DNA from: Dysosmobacter welbionis
Lineage (GTDB): Bacteria; Bacillota; Clostridia; Oscillospirales; Oscillospiraceae
Length of the DNA: 64,000 nt
Reading direction: 5' to 3'
NCBI RefSeq assembly: GCF_005121165.3
Contig: NZ_CP034413.3
Location: 744,001-808,000, forward strand
Shown here: piece by piece, positions 42,438-50,279 of the stretch
Layout of the letters: each line of letters opens with the position of its first letter
Position numbering within the stretch: the first letter of the stretch is position 1
Notes under the pieces: generated by a model
Databases searched by the model: none
Seen by the model: the letters and a program-made list of their open reading frames with translations, nothing else
What the model was told of the DNA's origin: nothing
Translations under genes and position numbers: made by a program

Positions 42438-42444
42438 ACTGAGA

Positions 42445-42480
42445 AAACAGGCTCCGGTGGTTTTCCACCGGAGCCTGTTT
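42445..42480. terminator. Bidirectional terminator between convergent genes
   Basis: AAACAGGCTCCGGTGG, a TTTT loop and CCACCGGAGCCTGTTT form a 16-bp perfect stem between the FrlD-like kinase (plus) and the NagB-like gene (minus). A/T runs on both flanks allow termination in both directions. Confidence 0.85.
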
Positions 42481-42490
42481 ACTGTACTCT

Positions 42491-43249
42491 TTACGGATTT
42501 TTCATTTCCACCAACTCCCTTGGCAACAGGCCTGCAGCATCCTGGTCCAAAAGCCAGATACAATTGGGGTGCTTCTGGAGGATGGAGGCCGGCAGTTCGT
42601 TGGTAACCGGACCGGTAATGGCTTTGAAAACGATCTCCGCCTTTTGAACACCGCTGGCCAGCAAAATCACAAGCTCTGACTCCATGATCTGAGCGATGCC
42701 CTGTGTGATCCCCTCAGCAAGCGGTAACTCACGGCCACCGAAGTACTTCTTCTGTACAGCCTTCGTCACCGCGCTCAGCGGCGTTCTGTGCGAACGCAGA
42801 GAAAAGTCCACCCCGTTTTCATTAAAGCCCAAATGGCCGTTCATCCCAATGCCCAGCACCTCCACGGCAATGGGGCCATAACGGCGGATGAAGGCATCCT
42901 GCTCTTTCAGCTGGCAATCGATGGCAGCAATCCTGCTTCCGTCAAACAGAAACTTATCGGCAAACGGGCGGTGCATGGGAGTCAGCAGTTGGGTGTTCAC
43001 AAAGTGGGAGCAGCTCCCCTCATCCTGAGGCCCGATACCTACCCAGTCATCCAGTTGTACAAACTTCACCCCTGTTGGATCAATCATTCCGCTGTTGACG
43101 CGGCTCACGAACTCCCTCAGCATCCCAACCGGTGTATCTCCGCCCGGAAAGCTAACCAGGCACTGCGGGTCTTTCTCTATGGCCTTCTGCACCAGGTCAG
43201 TCGCACACCGGCTCATTGCCTCATAATCCTTTTCAACAACTACTCTCAT
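42491..43249 (-). CDS. NagB-like deaminase/isomerase, divergent member
   Basis: A 252-aa protein from ATG 43249, with GAGGAGG before it; the frame is open to 43594 but the extension lies in the divergent promoter region. The family motif GIGMNGHLGFNENG is intact. However, the phosphate loop reads SFPGGDTPVGML instead of GLATGSTP, and the catalytic NLDEY region reads QLDDWVG. It is thus in the glucosamine-6-phosphate deaminase/6-phosphogluconolactonase superfamily, with a probable substrate shift. It is divergent from, and probably co-regulated with, the 43475 operon, which carries a canonical NagB as well. Confidence 0.8.
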   Translation of the reverse strand: MRVVVEKDYEAMSRCATDLVQKAIEKDPQCLVSFPGGDTPVGMLREFVSRVNSGMIDPTGVKFVQLDDWVGIGPQDEGSCSHFVNTQLLTPMHRPFADKFLFDGSRIAAIDCQLKEQDAFIRRYGPIAVEVLGIGMNGHLGFNENGVDFSLRSHRTPLSAVTKAVQKKYFGGRELPLAEGITQGIAQIMESELVILLASGVQKAEIVFKAITGPVTNELPASILQKHPNCIWLLDQDAAGLLPRELVEMKNP

Positions 43250-43330
43250 GATTTTTCCTCCTCTGCAACTGTCACAGCAATCATAGCACAAATCGTCCGG
43301 CACTGTTAGGACAATTCCATCCTGATGTCT

Positions 43331-43369
43331 GGATTTTTTTGTTCTCTTTTTCTGGGGACAAAAAAATCC
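43331..43369. promoter_or_regulatory. Inverted repeat in divergent promoter region (candidate operator)
   Basis: GGATTTTTTTGT (43331-43342) and ACAAAAAAATCC (43358-43369) form a perfect 12-bp inverted repeat 15 bases apart. It lies between the divergent NagB-like gene and the oxidoreductase operon, 24 bases upstream of the plus-strand -35. Repressor site or antiterminated hairpin are both possible. Confidence 0.5.
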
Positions 43370-43392
43370 TAGAAATCTCACGAGAATCTTCA

Positions 43393-43421
43393 TTGTACTC
43401 GTCCTGTGATTTGGATAGAAT
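43393..43421 (+). promoter_or_regulatory. Sigma-A promoter of the amino-sugar operon
   Basis: TTGTAC (43393-43398), a 17-base spacer and TAGAAT (43416-43421) lie about 55 bases before the oxidoreductase ATG. Both hexamers and the spacing are good. Confidence 0.6.
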
Positions 43422-43474
43422 AAAGATGCTATCGCTATACAAGTCATAGTACACAAACAGAAGGGAGCATTTTT

Positions 43475-44542
43475 ATGGTCAAAGTTGGAATTATCGGGGT
43501 GGGCACGGTGTCTCAGATGATGCACCTTCCCATTCTCAGCGGCCTTCACGATCTTTACCAGATTACGGCGGTATCCGATGTGTCTCCCACGCAACTAAAG
43601 CATATTGCGGAGACTTATCGTGCGAAAGCCTATGCAGACCCCTATATGTTGGTGAAAGCCCCCGATGTAGATGCCGTCTTCATCTGCTCACCTGACCAGT
43701 ATCACGCAGACTACGCCCTTGCTGCCATTGAGGCCGGAAAGCATGTGTTTGTGGAAAAGCCTGTGACGCTCTGTATTGAAGATCTGGAAAAGCTAATCGC
43801 CGCTGAAAAAGCTCATCCTGAGCTTGTGTGCATGGTCGGCTACATGCGCCGTTACAGCCAAGGCTTCCTGAAATGCAAGGAACTCTTGGCCAGCGATGAT
43901 CGCAAGATTGAATACATGCGCTTCCGGGATATTATTCTGGAAGGCGACTTCTTTATGGATCAGACCCGTCCTCCCTATCTATGCAGCGACATCTCCGACG
44001 AGGTCAAGGCGGAAAGTTCCTCCCGCCGCCGGGATCAGATCACTCGCGCGCTTGGCAACGACTGCACGGATCAGCAGCGCACCACTTATGTGATGCTCAC
44101 AGGCCTCGGTTGCCACACCCTGGCCGCTGTGCGAGAACTGGTAGGGCTGCCTGTGGAGGTGGAATCTGTCTCCGTCCAGGGAGAACATGTCATTATTGTT
44201 TTCCGATACAATGATTTCTTGGCCGTCTATGAGATTCTCAACGATCAGGATGTGGTGCAATTCGACGCCGCCATCGAGATCTATCAGCATGATCGTCGAA
44301 TGAAAATCAAGTATGAGACGCCCTATCTGCGTTATCAGCCTCATACATTTGAAGTGATTGAGTCCACAAAGAAGGATACCAAGACCACCCTTTATGGTCC
44401 TGATTATCGCGACCCCTTCCAGGATGAGGTCCAGTATTTCCATGACTGCATTGCCAACGGAACCACACCTAAGTCCGATTTTGCAGATGCTATGGCTGAT
44501 TTGGTACTGTTCCGGGAGATCTGCGGCAAGATCAAAAAATGA
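43475..44542 (+). CDS. Gfo/Idh/MocA family oxidoreductase (amino-sugar operon)
   Basis: A 355-aa protein. N-terminal Rossmann motif VGIIGVGTVSQMMHL; the catalytic-lysine motif is VEKPVTLC near residue 95; the C-terminal domain is present (YFHDCIANGTTPKSDFADAM). It is likely a sugar dehydrogenase acting on a modified hexose or amino sugar. AGAAGGGAGCATTTTT precedes the ATG. Its stop overlaps the SIS-isomerase start by four bases, so the two are translated together. It is only distantly similar to the other oxidoreductase of this family at 39502. Confidence 0.85.
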   Translation: MVKVGIIGVGTVSQMMHLPILSGLHDLYQITAVSDVSPTQLKHIAETYRAKAYADPYMLVKAPDVDAVFICSPDQYHADYALAAIEAGKHVFVEKPVTLCIEDLEKLIAAEKAHPELVCMVGYMRRYSQGFLKCKELLASDDRKIEYMRFRDIILEGDFFMDQTRPPYLCSDISDEVKAESSSRRRDQITRALGNDCTDQQRTTYVMLTGLGCHTLAAVRELVGLPVEVESVSVQGEHVIIVFRYNDFLAVYEILNDQDVVQFDAAIEIYQHDRRMKIKYETPYLRYQPHTFEVIESTKKDTKTTLYGPDYRDPFQDEVQYFHDCIANGTTPKSDFADAMADLVLFREICGKIKK

Positions 44543-45624
44543 TGAAGAGTACGCTGCTTCAAGAATATATTGCCCAGCAGCCCGCCCTGTGGCGGGCTCT
44601 GCTGGATTCCCGCGAGGAAATCACCGCAGAATTTTCCCGGCGTTTCGGGGGATTTCAGCCGGATCGGGTGATTCTGGTCGGTTCCGGTTCCTCTCACTAT
44701 GCCGCCCTGATGGCCCGCCCGGTTCTAGAGCATGCCTGGGGAACAGAGGTCACCTGCCTTGTCCCCTCCGAGGCAGCGGATGCCCGCCTTACTGCAGCAC
44801 ACCCGCTGTATTTTGCCATTTCGCAAAGCGGCGTCAGCACCAATACCTATGATTTGGTCTGTCAACTGACCAACGCAGGCAGGGCTGTGATTGCCGTTAC
44901 GGAACAGGCAAACTCTCCCGTAGGGCTAGCCGCCTCTCTGTCCGTTCCTCTTCGAATCGGAACAGAACGGATCGGTGCCAAAACCAAGGGCGTCACCGCC
45001 ACTGTGCTGACATTAATGCTGTTAGCGTTGTCTGTCTGCCAAGACACGTCCTATGGGCAGAGAATGCTTCAGGCCTTGGATCGACTGTGCCGGAACGCTC
45101 CGGAAAACCTGTCCCGTTCCCGTGCGTGGAGCCACGCGCATCGGAACGTGTTCCTGCCGTTCCGTCACCTGTATGTGCTCGGCTGCGGCAACAGTCTCGG
45201 AGCCGCGCAGGAAGGAGCGCTGAAGCTGCTGGAGACCAATTATCTTCCAGTTTCCTGCTATCCTTTGGACGAGTATATCCATGGTATCCAAAACGCCCTG
45301 GACGGCGATGCCTGCCTTTTGTGCCTGCTGCCGTCCCAAGGGCCAGATCGGGACCGGATGCTGCGCCTAGTGAATTTCTCCAAATCAGTTGGGGCCTGCT
45401 GCGGCTTGATCTCCCCCAGCGACACCGGCCAGCCGGACGCTCTTCACCTGCTGGATGCCGGAGAAGATGCCCTCCAGTCCTTAGAGTTTCTTCTTGCTTT
45501 GCAGACGCTGGCCGCGGAGCTTTCCGCTGCCAGAGGGATCGATTCCTCCCATCGGCGCTACTCGGATTTCTTCTCTATCATGGGCAGCAAGATGGAGGGA
45601 GATATATGCCAGCCAAAGCTCTAA
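44539..45624 (+). CDS. SIS-domain sugar-phosphate isomerase (GlmS/AgaS-like)
   Basis: A 361-aa protein with two SIS domains: LVGSGSSHYAALMARPVLEH, ISQSGVSTNT, and in the second half VLGCGNSLGAAQEGALKLLE with an EYIHGIQNAL block. These resemble the isomerase half of GlmS and the AgaS-type deaminases, without the N-terminal glutaminase domain. It should act on a 6-phospho-amino sugar. It is translation-coupled to the oxidoreductase (ATGA) and followed by an MFS carrier gene whose start lies inside its last codons. Confidence 0.8.
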   Translation: MMKSTLLQEYIAQQPALWRALLDSREEITAEFSRRFGGFQPDRVILVGSGSSHYAALMARPVLEHAWGTEVTCLVPSEAADARLTAAHPLYFAISQSGVSTNTYDLVCQLTNAGRAVIAVTEQANSPVGLAASLSVPLRIGTERIGAKTKGVTATVLTLMLLALSVCQDTSYGQRMLQALDRLCRNAPENLSRSRAWSHAHRNVFLPFRHLYVLGCGNSLGAAQEGALKLLETNYLPVSCYPLDEYIHGIQNALDGDACLLCLLPSQGPDRDRMLRLVNFSKSVGACCGLISPSDTGQPDALHLLDAGEDALQSLEFLLALQTLAAELSAARGIDSSHRRYSDFFSIMGSKMEGDICQPKL

Positions 45625-46790
45625 ACCGGCGCTTTTTCCTGCTCCAGGCTATTATGATGCTGATAGACTGCATTACAGTGGCTTACATATCTCCCATTCT
45701 GGTCTCCTTTGGATACTCCAAGCTACAGATTGGCCAAGTAATGACACTGGGTGCCCTAGCAGCCACGTTAGCCCGCCCCCTATGGGGGTTTCTCAATGAC
45801 CGGTTCTCCTGTGCCAAGCAGGTGACATTAGGCGGGACGGCGGTCGGGATCGCCTGTTATTTTCTGCTGACCTGGGGTGGCGGTCAGATGGGGCTGACCA
45901 CCATAGCGGTAATGGGGTTGTACATCACTGTCGTCTGTATGATGAACTTTGTGGACTCCTGGGCTCTCCGTCTGATCAACGGCGGTGCATCCCTGAACTA
46001 TGGTGCTACCCGGGCAGGCGGGTCTCTCTCTTACGCTCTCGGTGCCGCCATCTTCGGCATGGTAGTCTCACGCTGGGGCTTTCGTCCAGGCAACGTGGCT
46101 CTGTGGGTGCTCTGGATTTTGATGTGTGTGGTTGCCCTGTCTTTACCGAATCCTCCGCCCGCCAGCCATCTTGACCAGAAGCCGGTCACTCTACTTCAAG
46201 GGTTCCGCACACTGCGATCCAATCGCGTCTATTGGGTGATGCTGGCCGCTCTGTTTCTTTGTACTCTGGCCTCCGGGTCCATGGAGAGCTTCTACTCTGT
46301 GCTGATTCTATCTGCCGGAGGAACAGAGCAGCATGTTGGGTTCGCCCTGTTTCTTCAGGCCACCAGTGAGTTGCCTGTGATGTTTGGCTACAGTCGGCTG
46401 CGCTCCAGGCTGCATTTGTCAGCAGCCCCCCTGATGGCAGTTTCTATGCTGTGCTATGCGCTGAAAGCCCTGACTCTCGCCAGCGCCGGCTCTCTGAATA
46501 TTATCCTTGTTGCAGCCCTGTTTCAGGCGCTTTCCTTTGCGCTTTTCACCCCCGCCTGCGTGGACTTTATGCTGGAGACTGTGCCCGGGGAGTACCTAGC
46601 CATGGGGCACCTTCTGTTTCTGGCCATTGGTCAGGGTATCGGTGCCGTGGCAGGGAATGCCCTCAGCGGGATCCTATCAGAATATCTTGGCATGGCCTGG
46701 ATGTTCCGCACGGTCGGATTCCTTGCGTTGCTGGCCAGTGTCCTGGCCTGCTGCTCCGCAAAGATGTTGAAGAGGAGGAATTTCTCGTGA
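45606..46790 (+). CDS. MFS transporter, LacY/nucleoside-symporter type
   Basis: A 394-aa protein from ATG 45606, which overlaps the isomerase gene, with GGAGGGAG before it; the longer open frame from 45087 is a shadow. About 12 membrane spans are visible (FLLQAIMMLIDCITVAYISP, GLTTIAVMGLYITVVCMMNF, LLASVLACC). The MFS motif A region reads LARPLWGFLNDRFS. It probably imports the sugar or glycoside used by the operon, by proton symport. It is followed immediately by the BadF-type kinase. Confidence 0.8.
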   Translation: MPAKALNRRFFLLQAIMMLIDCITVAYISPILVSFGYSKLQIGQVMTLGALAATLARPLWGFLNDRFSCAKQVTLGGTAVGIACYFLLTWGGGQMGLTTIAVMGLYITVVCMMNFVDSWALRLINGGASLNYGATRAGGSLSYALGAAIFGMVVSRWGFRPGNVALWVLWILMCVVALSLPNPPPASHLDQKPVTLLQGFRTLRSNRVYWVMLAALFLCTLASGSMESFYSVLILSAGGTEQHVGFALFLQATSELPVMFGYSRLRSRLHLSAAPLMAVSMLCYALKALTLASAGSLNIILVAALFQALSFALFTPACVDFMLETVPGEYLAMGHLLFLAIGQGIGAVAGNALSGILSEYLGMAWMFRTVGFLALLASVLACCSAKMLKRRNFS

Positions 46791-47776
46791 TCTTTTTAGG
46801 CTGTGATGGAGGCTCTACCAAAACAGAGTGGCTCCTAGTAGACCACACCGGCCAAGTGCTGGCTCATCGGATTTTTCCCGGCTGCAACTTTGCATTTTGG
46901 GGTGAGGACGGGTTCCGGGACCTGATGGTCCGCTCTGTTCAGACCCTGCTGGCAGACAGCGGCATCACTTCTCAGCAGATTACGTCCGCCATGCTGAGCC
47001 TGACTGTTTACGGAGAGGTTCCCGGTACCGAGGAGTTCTTCCCCCAAGTCATGCAATCCATCCTGCCTGACTGCCCTCTTCAGTTTTCCAATGACTCTGT
47101 GGCAGGCTGGTGTGGCAGTCTGGCCGGCCGGCCCGGCATCAACATTGTAGCCGGCACCGGTTCTGTCGCCTATGGCCAAGATTCGGCCGGAAACGCCTCT
47201 CGCGTAGGAGGCTGGTCTCTGTTTTTTGCAGATGAGGGTTCCTGCAGCTGGGTAGCCCGGCAAATGATCACCGAATTTGTAAAGCAGGCAGATGGCCGGC
47301 ATCCCCGATCTGCCATCTATGAAGAATTGCGGCAGGAGCTGTCCATTACTCACGATCTATATTTCTCCGGATATCTGCAGACAAATGTCCGGCAGGATTC
47401 CTCGCTGTTGGCAAAGCTGCAGCTGGTTGTCTTGCGGGCTGCACAGCGGGGAGACCCAGCAGCCATAGGTATCTACCACCGTGCGGCTGAGGAGCTGACG
47501 GAAATGGCCACTGCTATTCGGCAGCAGTTGACCTTCTCCGCAGGAGAGACTGTGCCAGTCTCGTACTCCGGCGGCCTGTTCCGTGCTGGAGAAGTCATCA
47601 TGACTCCCTTCCGCGCCTGCATGGACCGGGAGAGCTTTGTGCTGAATGAACCTCGGTACAGTCCGGTGCTAGGAGCACTGATCCTGGCCGCTCGCGGGTT
47701 CCTCTCCCTGGAGGAAAGCGACGCCATGGCTGACCGAACGGCGGCCCAGTTGACAACCGCCCCATCCGTCCAATAA
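46787..47776 (+). CDS. BadF/BadG-type ATPase, N-acetylglucosamine kinase-like
   Basis: A 329-aa protein. It starts at GTG 46787, overlapping the transporter stop as GTGA, with GAGGAGG eight bases before. The ASKHA-fold phosphate-1 motif LGCDGGSTKTEWLLVD, the phosphate-2 region INIVAGTGSVAYG and a late PVSYSGGLFRAG identify the BadF/BcrA family, which includes GlcNAc kinases. It likely phosphorylates the imported amino sugar at O6. It has no [4Fe-4S]-type cysteines of the dehydratase activators. It is followed by nagB. Confidence 0.8.
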   Translation: MIFLGCDGGSTKTEWLLVDHTGQVLAHRIFPGCNFAFWGEDGFRDLMVRSVQTLLADSGITSQQITSAMLSLTVYGEVPGTEEFFPQVMQSILPDCPLQFSNDSVAGWCGSLAGRPGINIVAGTGSVAYGQDSAGNASRVGGWSLFFADEGSCSWVARQMITEFVKQADGRHPRSAIYEELRQELSITHDLYFSGYLQTNVRQDSSLLAKLQLVVLRAAQRGDPAAIGIYHRAAEELTEMATAIRQQLTFSAGETVPVSYSGGLFRAGEVIMTPFRACMDRESFVLNEPRYSPVLGALILAARGFLSLEESDAMADRTAAQLTTAPSVQ

Positions 47777-47796
47777 GGCTTCTGGAGGTTATCAAA

Positions 47797-48552
47797 ATGA
47801 AAATCATCCACGCAAAAGATTATAATGACCTCAGCCGCAAAGCCGCCAACATCATATCCGCCCAGGTAATTTTGAAGCCGGAGAGTGTACTTGGCCTAGC
47901 CACCGGTTCCTCACCTCTCGGAATTTACCGGCAGCTGATTATTTGGTATGAAAAAGGAGATCTGGATTTTTCTGCTACCACTGCCGTGAATTTGGACGAG
48001 TACTGTAATCTGCCGCCGGACAATCCACAGAGCTACCACGCCTTCATGCGCCAAAATTTCTTCGACCATATCAATATCAACCCTGCCCGGGTCCATATTC
48101 CCAACGGCATGGCCTCAGACTTGGAGACAGAGTGCCGCCGCTATGACCAATTAATCCAATCCCTGGGCGGAATCGACCTGCAGCTGCTTGGAATCGGCCG
48201 CAATGCTCACATTGGATTTAACGAGCCGGACAGCTGCTTTTCCAAATATACGCACAAGGTAGCATTGTCAGAGAGCACCATCGCTGCCAACACCCGTTTT
48301 TTTGATCGGGAGGAGGATGTTCCTCGTCAGGCCATTTCTATGGGGATGCAGGCCATTACTCAGGCCCGTAAGATCCTGCTGATTGCCAGCGGTCCCGATA
48401 AGGCAGACGCTCTCTGCGCCTGCTGTTTCGGTCCGGTAACGCCACAAGTCCCAGCCTCCATCCTTCAGCTTCATCAGGATGTCACCATCATCGCCGATGA
48501 AGAATCGCTGTCCAAGTGCCCCTCCAATGTTCCTGTTTCTGCCGCCAAGTGA
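47797..48552 (+). CDS. nagB: Glucosamine-6-phosphate deaminase NagB
   Basis: A 251-aa protein of normal NagB length. All catalytic motifs are present: GLATGSSPLGIY (phosphate loop), VNLDEYCNLPPDN (Asp and Glu), and LGIGRNAHIGFNEPD (with the general-base His and neighbouring Asn/Glu). It converts glucosamine 6-phosphate to fructose 6-phosphate and ammonia. It is the last gene of the operon, 20 bases after the kinase, with GGAGG before the ATG and a terminator at 48615. No NagA deacetylase gene is seen, so the substrate may already be a free amino sugar. Confidence 0.9.
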   Translation: MKIIHAKDYNDLSRKAANIISAQVILKPESVLGLATGSSPLGIYRQLIIWYEKGDLDFSATTAVNLDEYCNLPPDNPQSYHAFMRQNFFDHININPARVHIPNGMASDLETECRRYDQLIQSLGGIDLQLLGIGRNAHIGFNEPDSCFSKYTHKVALSESTIAANTRFFDREEDVPRQAISMGMQAITQARKILLIASGPDKADALCACCFGPVTPQVPASILQLHQDVTIIADEESLSKCPSNVPVSAAK

Positions 48553-48614
48553 AGGAGCAGTCGTATACGTCAATACTGGGACGGATTAAAAAGTCAAAGA
48601 GGGTATCAGATAGT

Positions 48615-48648
48615 AAATCTCGAGAAGTCTAAGGGCTTCTCGAGATTT
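48615..48648 (+). terminator. Terminator behind nagB
   Basis: AAATCTCGAGAAG and CTTCTCGAGATTT form a 13-bp perfect stem with an eight-base loop, followed by CTCATTTT. It ends the five-gene amino-sugar operon. Confidence 0.75.
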
Positions 48649-48895
48649 CTCATTTTGAGAGGTGCCGGGAAAGATTGGCGCGTGGGAATGGAAACACCAG
48701 GCAAAGCCGGAGCATTTGGAGGACGCTGCAAATATCAAATGGTGGTTTGAGGAATGCAGAGGAGGACACGGCTTTGCCGCGCTCTCCAGCTGCGAAGAAT
48801 CTCAGGACAGTTCATCCATTGCCACATCGGGCAGGTGTATAGGGTCAAGCTGCCCTCTGTTGCAACGTTGAGCGAGTGAATCAGCAAAGTCCCTG

Positions 48896-49264
48896 TCATA
48901 TGTAGGCCATCCTCCGGGCGGGCTGCTCCACCTTCAGCCCCTCCATCAGACAGCGGTACTGCTGCGGCGTCAACCGCCGTACCTCCTTTTCGTTTTGCGG
49001 CCGTTGGTATGCGCCTGCTCCAGCCGCTTATAGCTTATACAGCAGGATGCATCCATCCCGGTCCCTGCAGAACTCCTTGATGCAGTCCCGCCGTCTGCCG
49101 CAGAACAGAAACAGCGTGTTGGTGAACGGGTCCGGTTTAAACCGTTGCTGCACCATGGCAGCCACCCCATCGATCCCCTTCCCCGACAGTTGCATAACGC
49201 CGGAGCATTGTCGCTTTTCCCATTGCAGGGGTGTAAAACACTCTTGGCATGCAAATTTGTTCAT
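48896..49264 (-). pseudogene. IS66 family TnpB relic
   Basis: The minus strand from 49264 reads VMQLSGKGIDGVAAMVQQRF and NTLFLFCGRRRDCIKEF, then LLYK before a stop. Other frames continue RLEQAHTN and EVRRLTPQQYRCLMEGLKVE to a TGA at 48896. These are in-order blocks of the IS66 accessory protein TnpB (SGKxIDGLAALV, LFVFCGRRRDRIKAL, RxLTPQQYRWLMEGL). At least two frameshifts are present, and neither TnpA/TnpC nor terminal repeats are visible. It is a dead remnant. Confidence 0.75.
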
Positions 49265-49286
49265 CGTGCCGTTTAATGAATATTAA

Positions 49287-49316
49287 GAGCGGGCAAGCAG
49301 AACTGCTTGCCCGCTC
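49287..49316. terminator. Strong intergenic hairpin
   Basis: GAGCGGGCAAGCAG, AA and CTGCTTGCCCGCTC form a 14-bp perfect stem followed by TCTTTTGTCT. It points rightward toward the convergent IolE-like gene and may block read-through between the units. Confidence 0.7.
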
Positions 49317-49337
49317 TCTTTTGTCTGTTTTGGCCGA

Positions 49338-49368
49338 AGCGGTCCTCAGAAATTCTCTGAAGACCGCT
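49338..49368 (-). terminator. Terminator of the IolE-like/two-component operon
   Basis: AGCGGTC-TCAGA and TCTGA-GACCGCT pair with single-base bulges around AATTC. It lies 20 bases past the minus-strand stop at 49389, so it likely ends the yesM/yesN-like operon. Confidence 0.5.
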
Positions 49369-49388
49369 CTCCGTTTTCGGACTTCGCC

Positions 49389-50279
49389 TTATTGGATGAG
49401 GTGGATTTTTTGCAGATAGGCCAGATTCTTCTTGGCCTTTTCAAATGCCTCCTGTGTGGTGGCGTGGGGGCAATCCTGTTCGATGATCCCGACTCCCCGG
49501 AAATTCAAACGATCCAGCAAATCCCGGTAAGCTTCGTAATCAATGATCCCATCCTCCAGATCGCACATAATATCATCCATCCGGGGATCATCTGGTGCCA
49601 GAGCACCCTCCATCTCCATCTTTCTGATCTCACCAGATACATTTTTGAAGTGGAGATAGGGAATATGATCGATATGAGCCTCCAGGAAATCCAACGCGCT
49701 GCGGTCGCCCTGCTTCCAATTCCCATTGGCCGCAGCATAGTGGCCGTTATCAAAGCAAATGCATAGATCCAGATCAATCAGTCGCTCCAACTCCTCCCGG
49801 GTCTCGATCAGAGAGCGCCTCTCCGGATGCATCAGAACCTCAATACCGTAGGTGTCCCGGCAGTAACTGCCCATTTCCCCGAAAAGCTTATAGGTCCTGA
49901 TTTGCTGCTCCTTGAGGCCGGCCTTGGTCTTGCAGTCCATGGCGGTTCCGTCCATTGTCATCAGGTAATGCACATCGAATGCCTGCAGGCGCTTGCACAA
50001 ATCATCCACATCCCCTCGGACATCGGCAAAGGAACGTGCCTTGAGAAAATCATAGCAAGCTGTTCCGCCGCAGATAGAAAGGTCCCGGCGAGCCAGTTCT
50101 TCCCTCAGTTGGCCAATATCTGTGGGCAGATACCCCACTGGTCCCAGTTCCAGGGCCTTATATCCAGCTTCTGCCGCCTGGTCCAAAAAGATATCATACG
50201 GGGTGCCAGAGGGAGTTCCATCCGGCCACCAGACTCCCCAAGAACAGGGGGCAGTTCCAATTGTTACTTGCAAGCTCAT
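49389..50279 (-). CDS. Sugar phosphate isomerase/epimerase, IolE-like
   Basis: A 296-aa TIM-barrel protein of the AP-endonuclease-2 fold. The opening IGTAPCSWGVWWPDG and AGYKALELGPVGYLPTD closely parallel myo-inosose-2 dehydratase IolE. Metal ligands are suggested by CFDNGHYAA, PYLHFKNVSGE and GIIEQDCP. It probably dehydrates or epimerises an inosose or keto-sugar. The start overlaps the response-regulator stop as ATGA, an unusual coupling of an enzyme to a regulator. The neighbouring ABC importer may bring in its precursor. Confidence 0.8.
   Translation of the reverse strand: MSLQVTIGTAPCSWGVWWPDGTPSGTPYDIFLDQAAEAGYKALELGPVGYLPTDIGQLREELARRDLSICGGTACYDFLKARSFADVRGDVDDLCKRLQAFDVHYLMTMDGTAMDCKTKAGLKEQQIRTYKLFGEMGSYCRDTYGIEVLMHPERRSLIETREELERLIDLDLCICFDNGHYAAANGNWKQGDRSALDFLEAHIDHIPYLHFKNVSGEIRKMEMEGALAPDDPRMDDIMCDLEDGIIDYEAYRDLLDRLNFRGVGIIEQDCPHATTQEAFEKAKKNLAYLQKIHLIQ

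Larger units (their letters stand above)
48553..49388. other. Intergenic region with terminators and an IS66 relic
   Basis: About 840 bases without an intact gene. They contain the nagB terminator (48615-48648), a frameshifted IS66 TnpB relic (48896-49264, minus), a second strong hairpin (49287-49316) and the terminator of the minus-strand IolE-like operon (49338-49368). A plus-strand open frame at 48662-48871 is not convincing as a gene. Confidence 0.65.

Noticed and set aside
45087-45605. A 173-codon N-terminal extension of the MFS transporter frame
   Set aside because: Overlaps the SIS-isomerase gene in another frame. A good ribosome site and membrane-protein start occur at 45606.
48662-48871. 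A 69-codon plus-strand frame after nagB
   Set aside because: Lies beyond the operon terminator, with no ribosome site and no family look; probably part of the transposon-scarred region.
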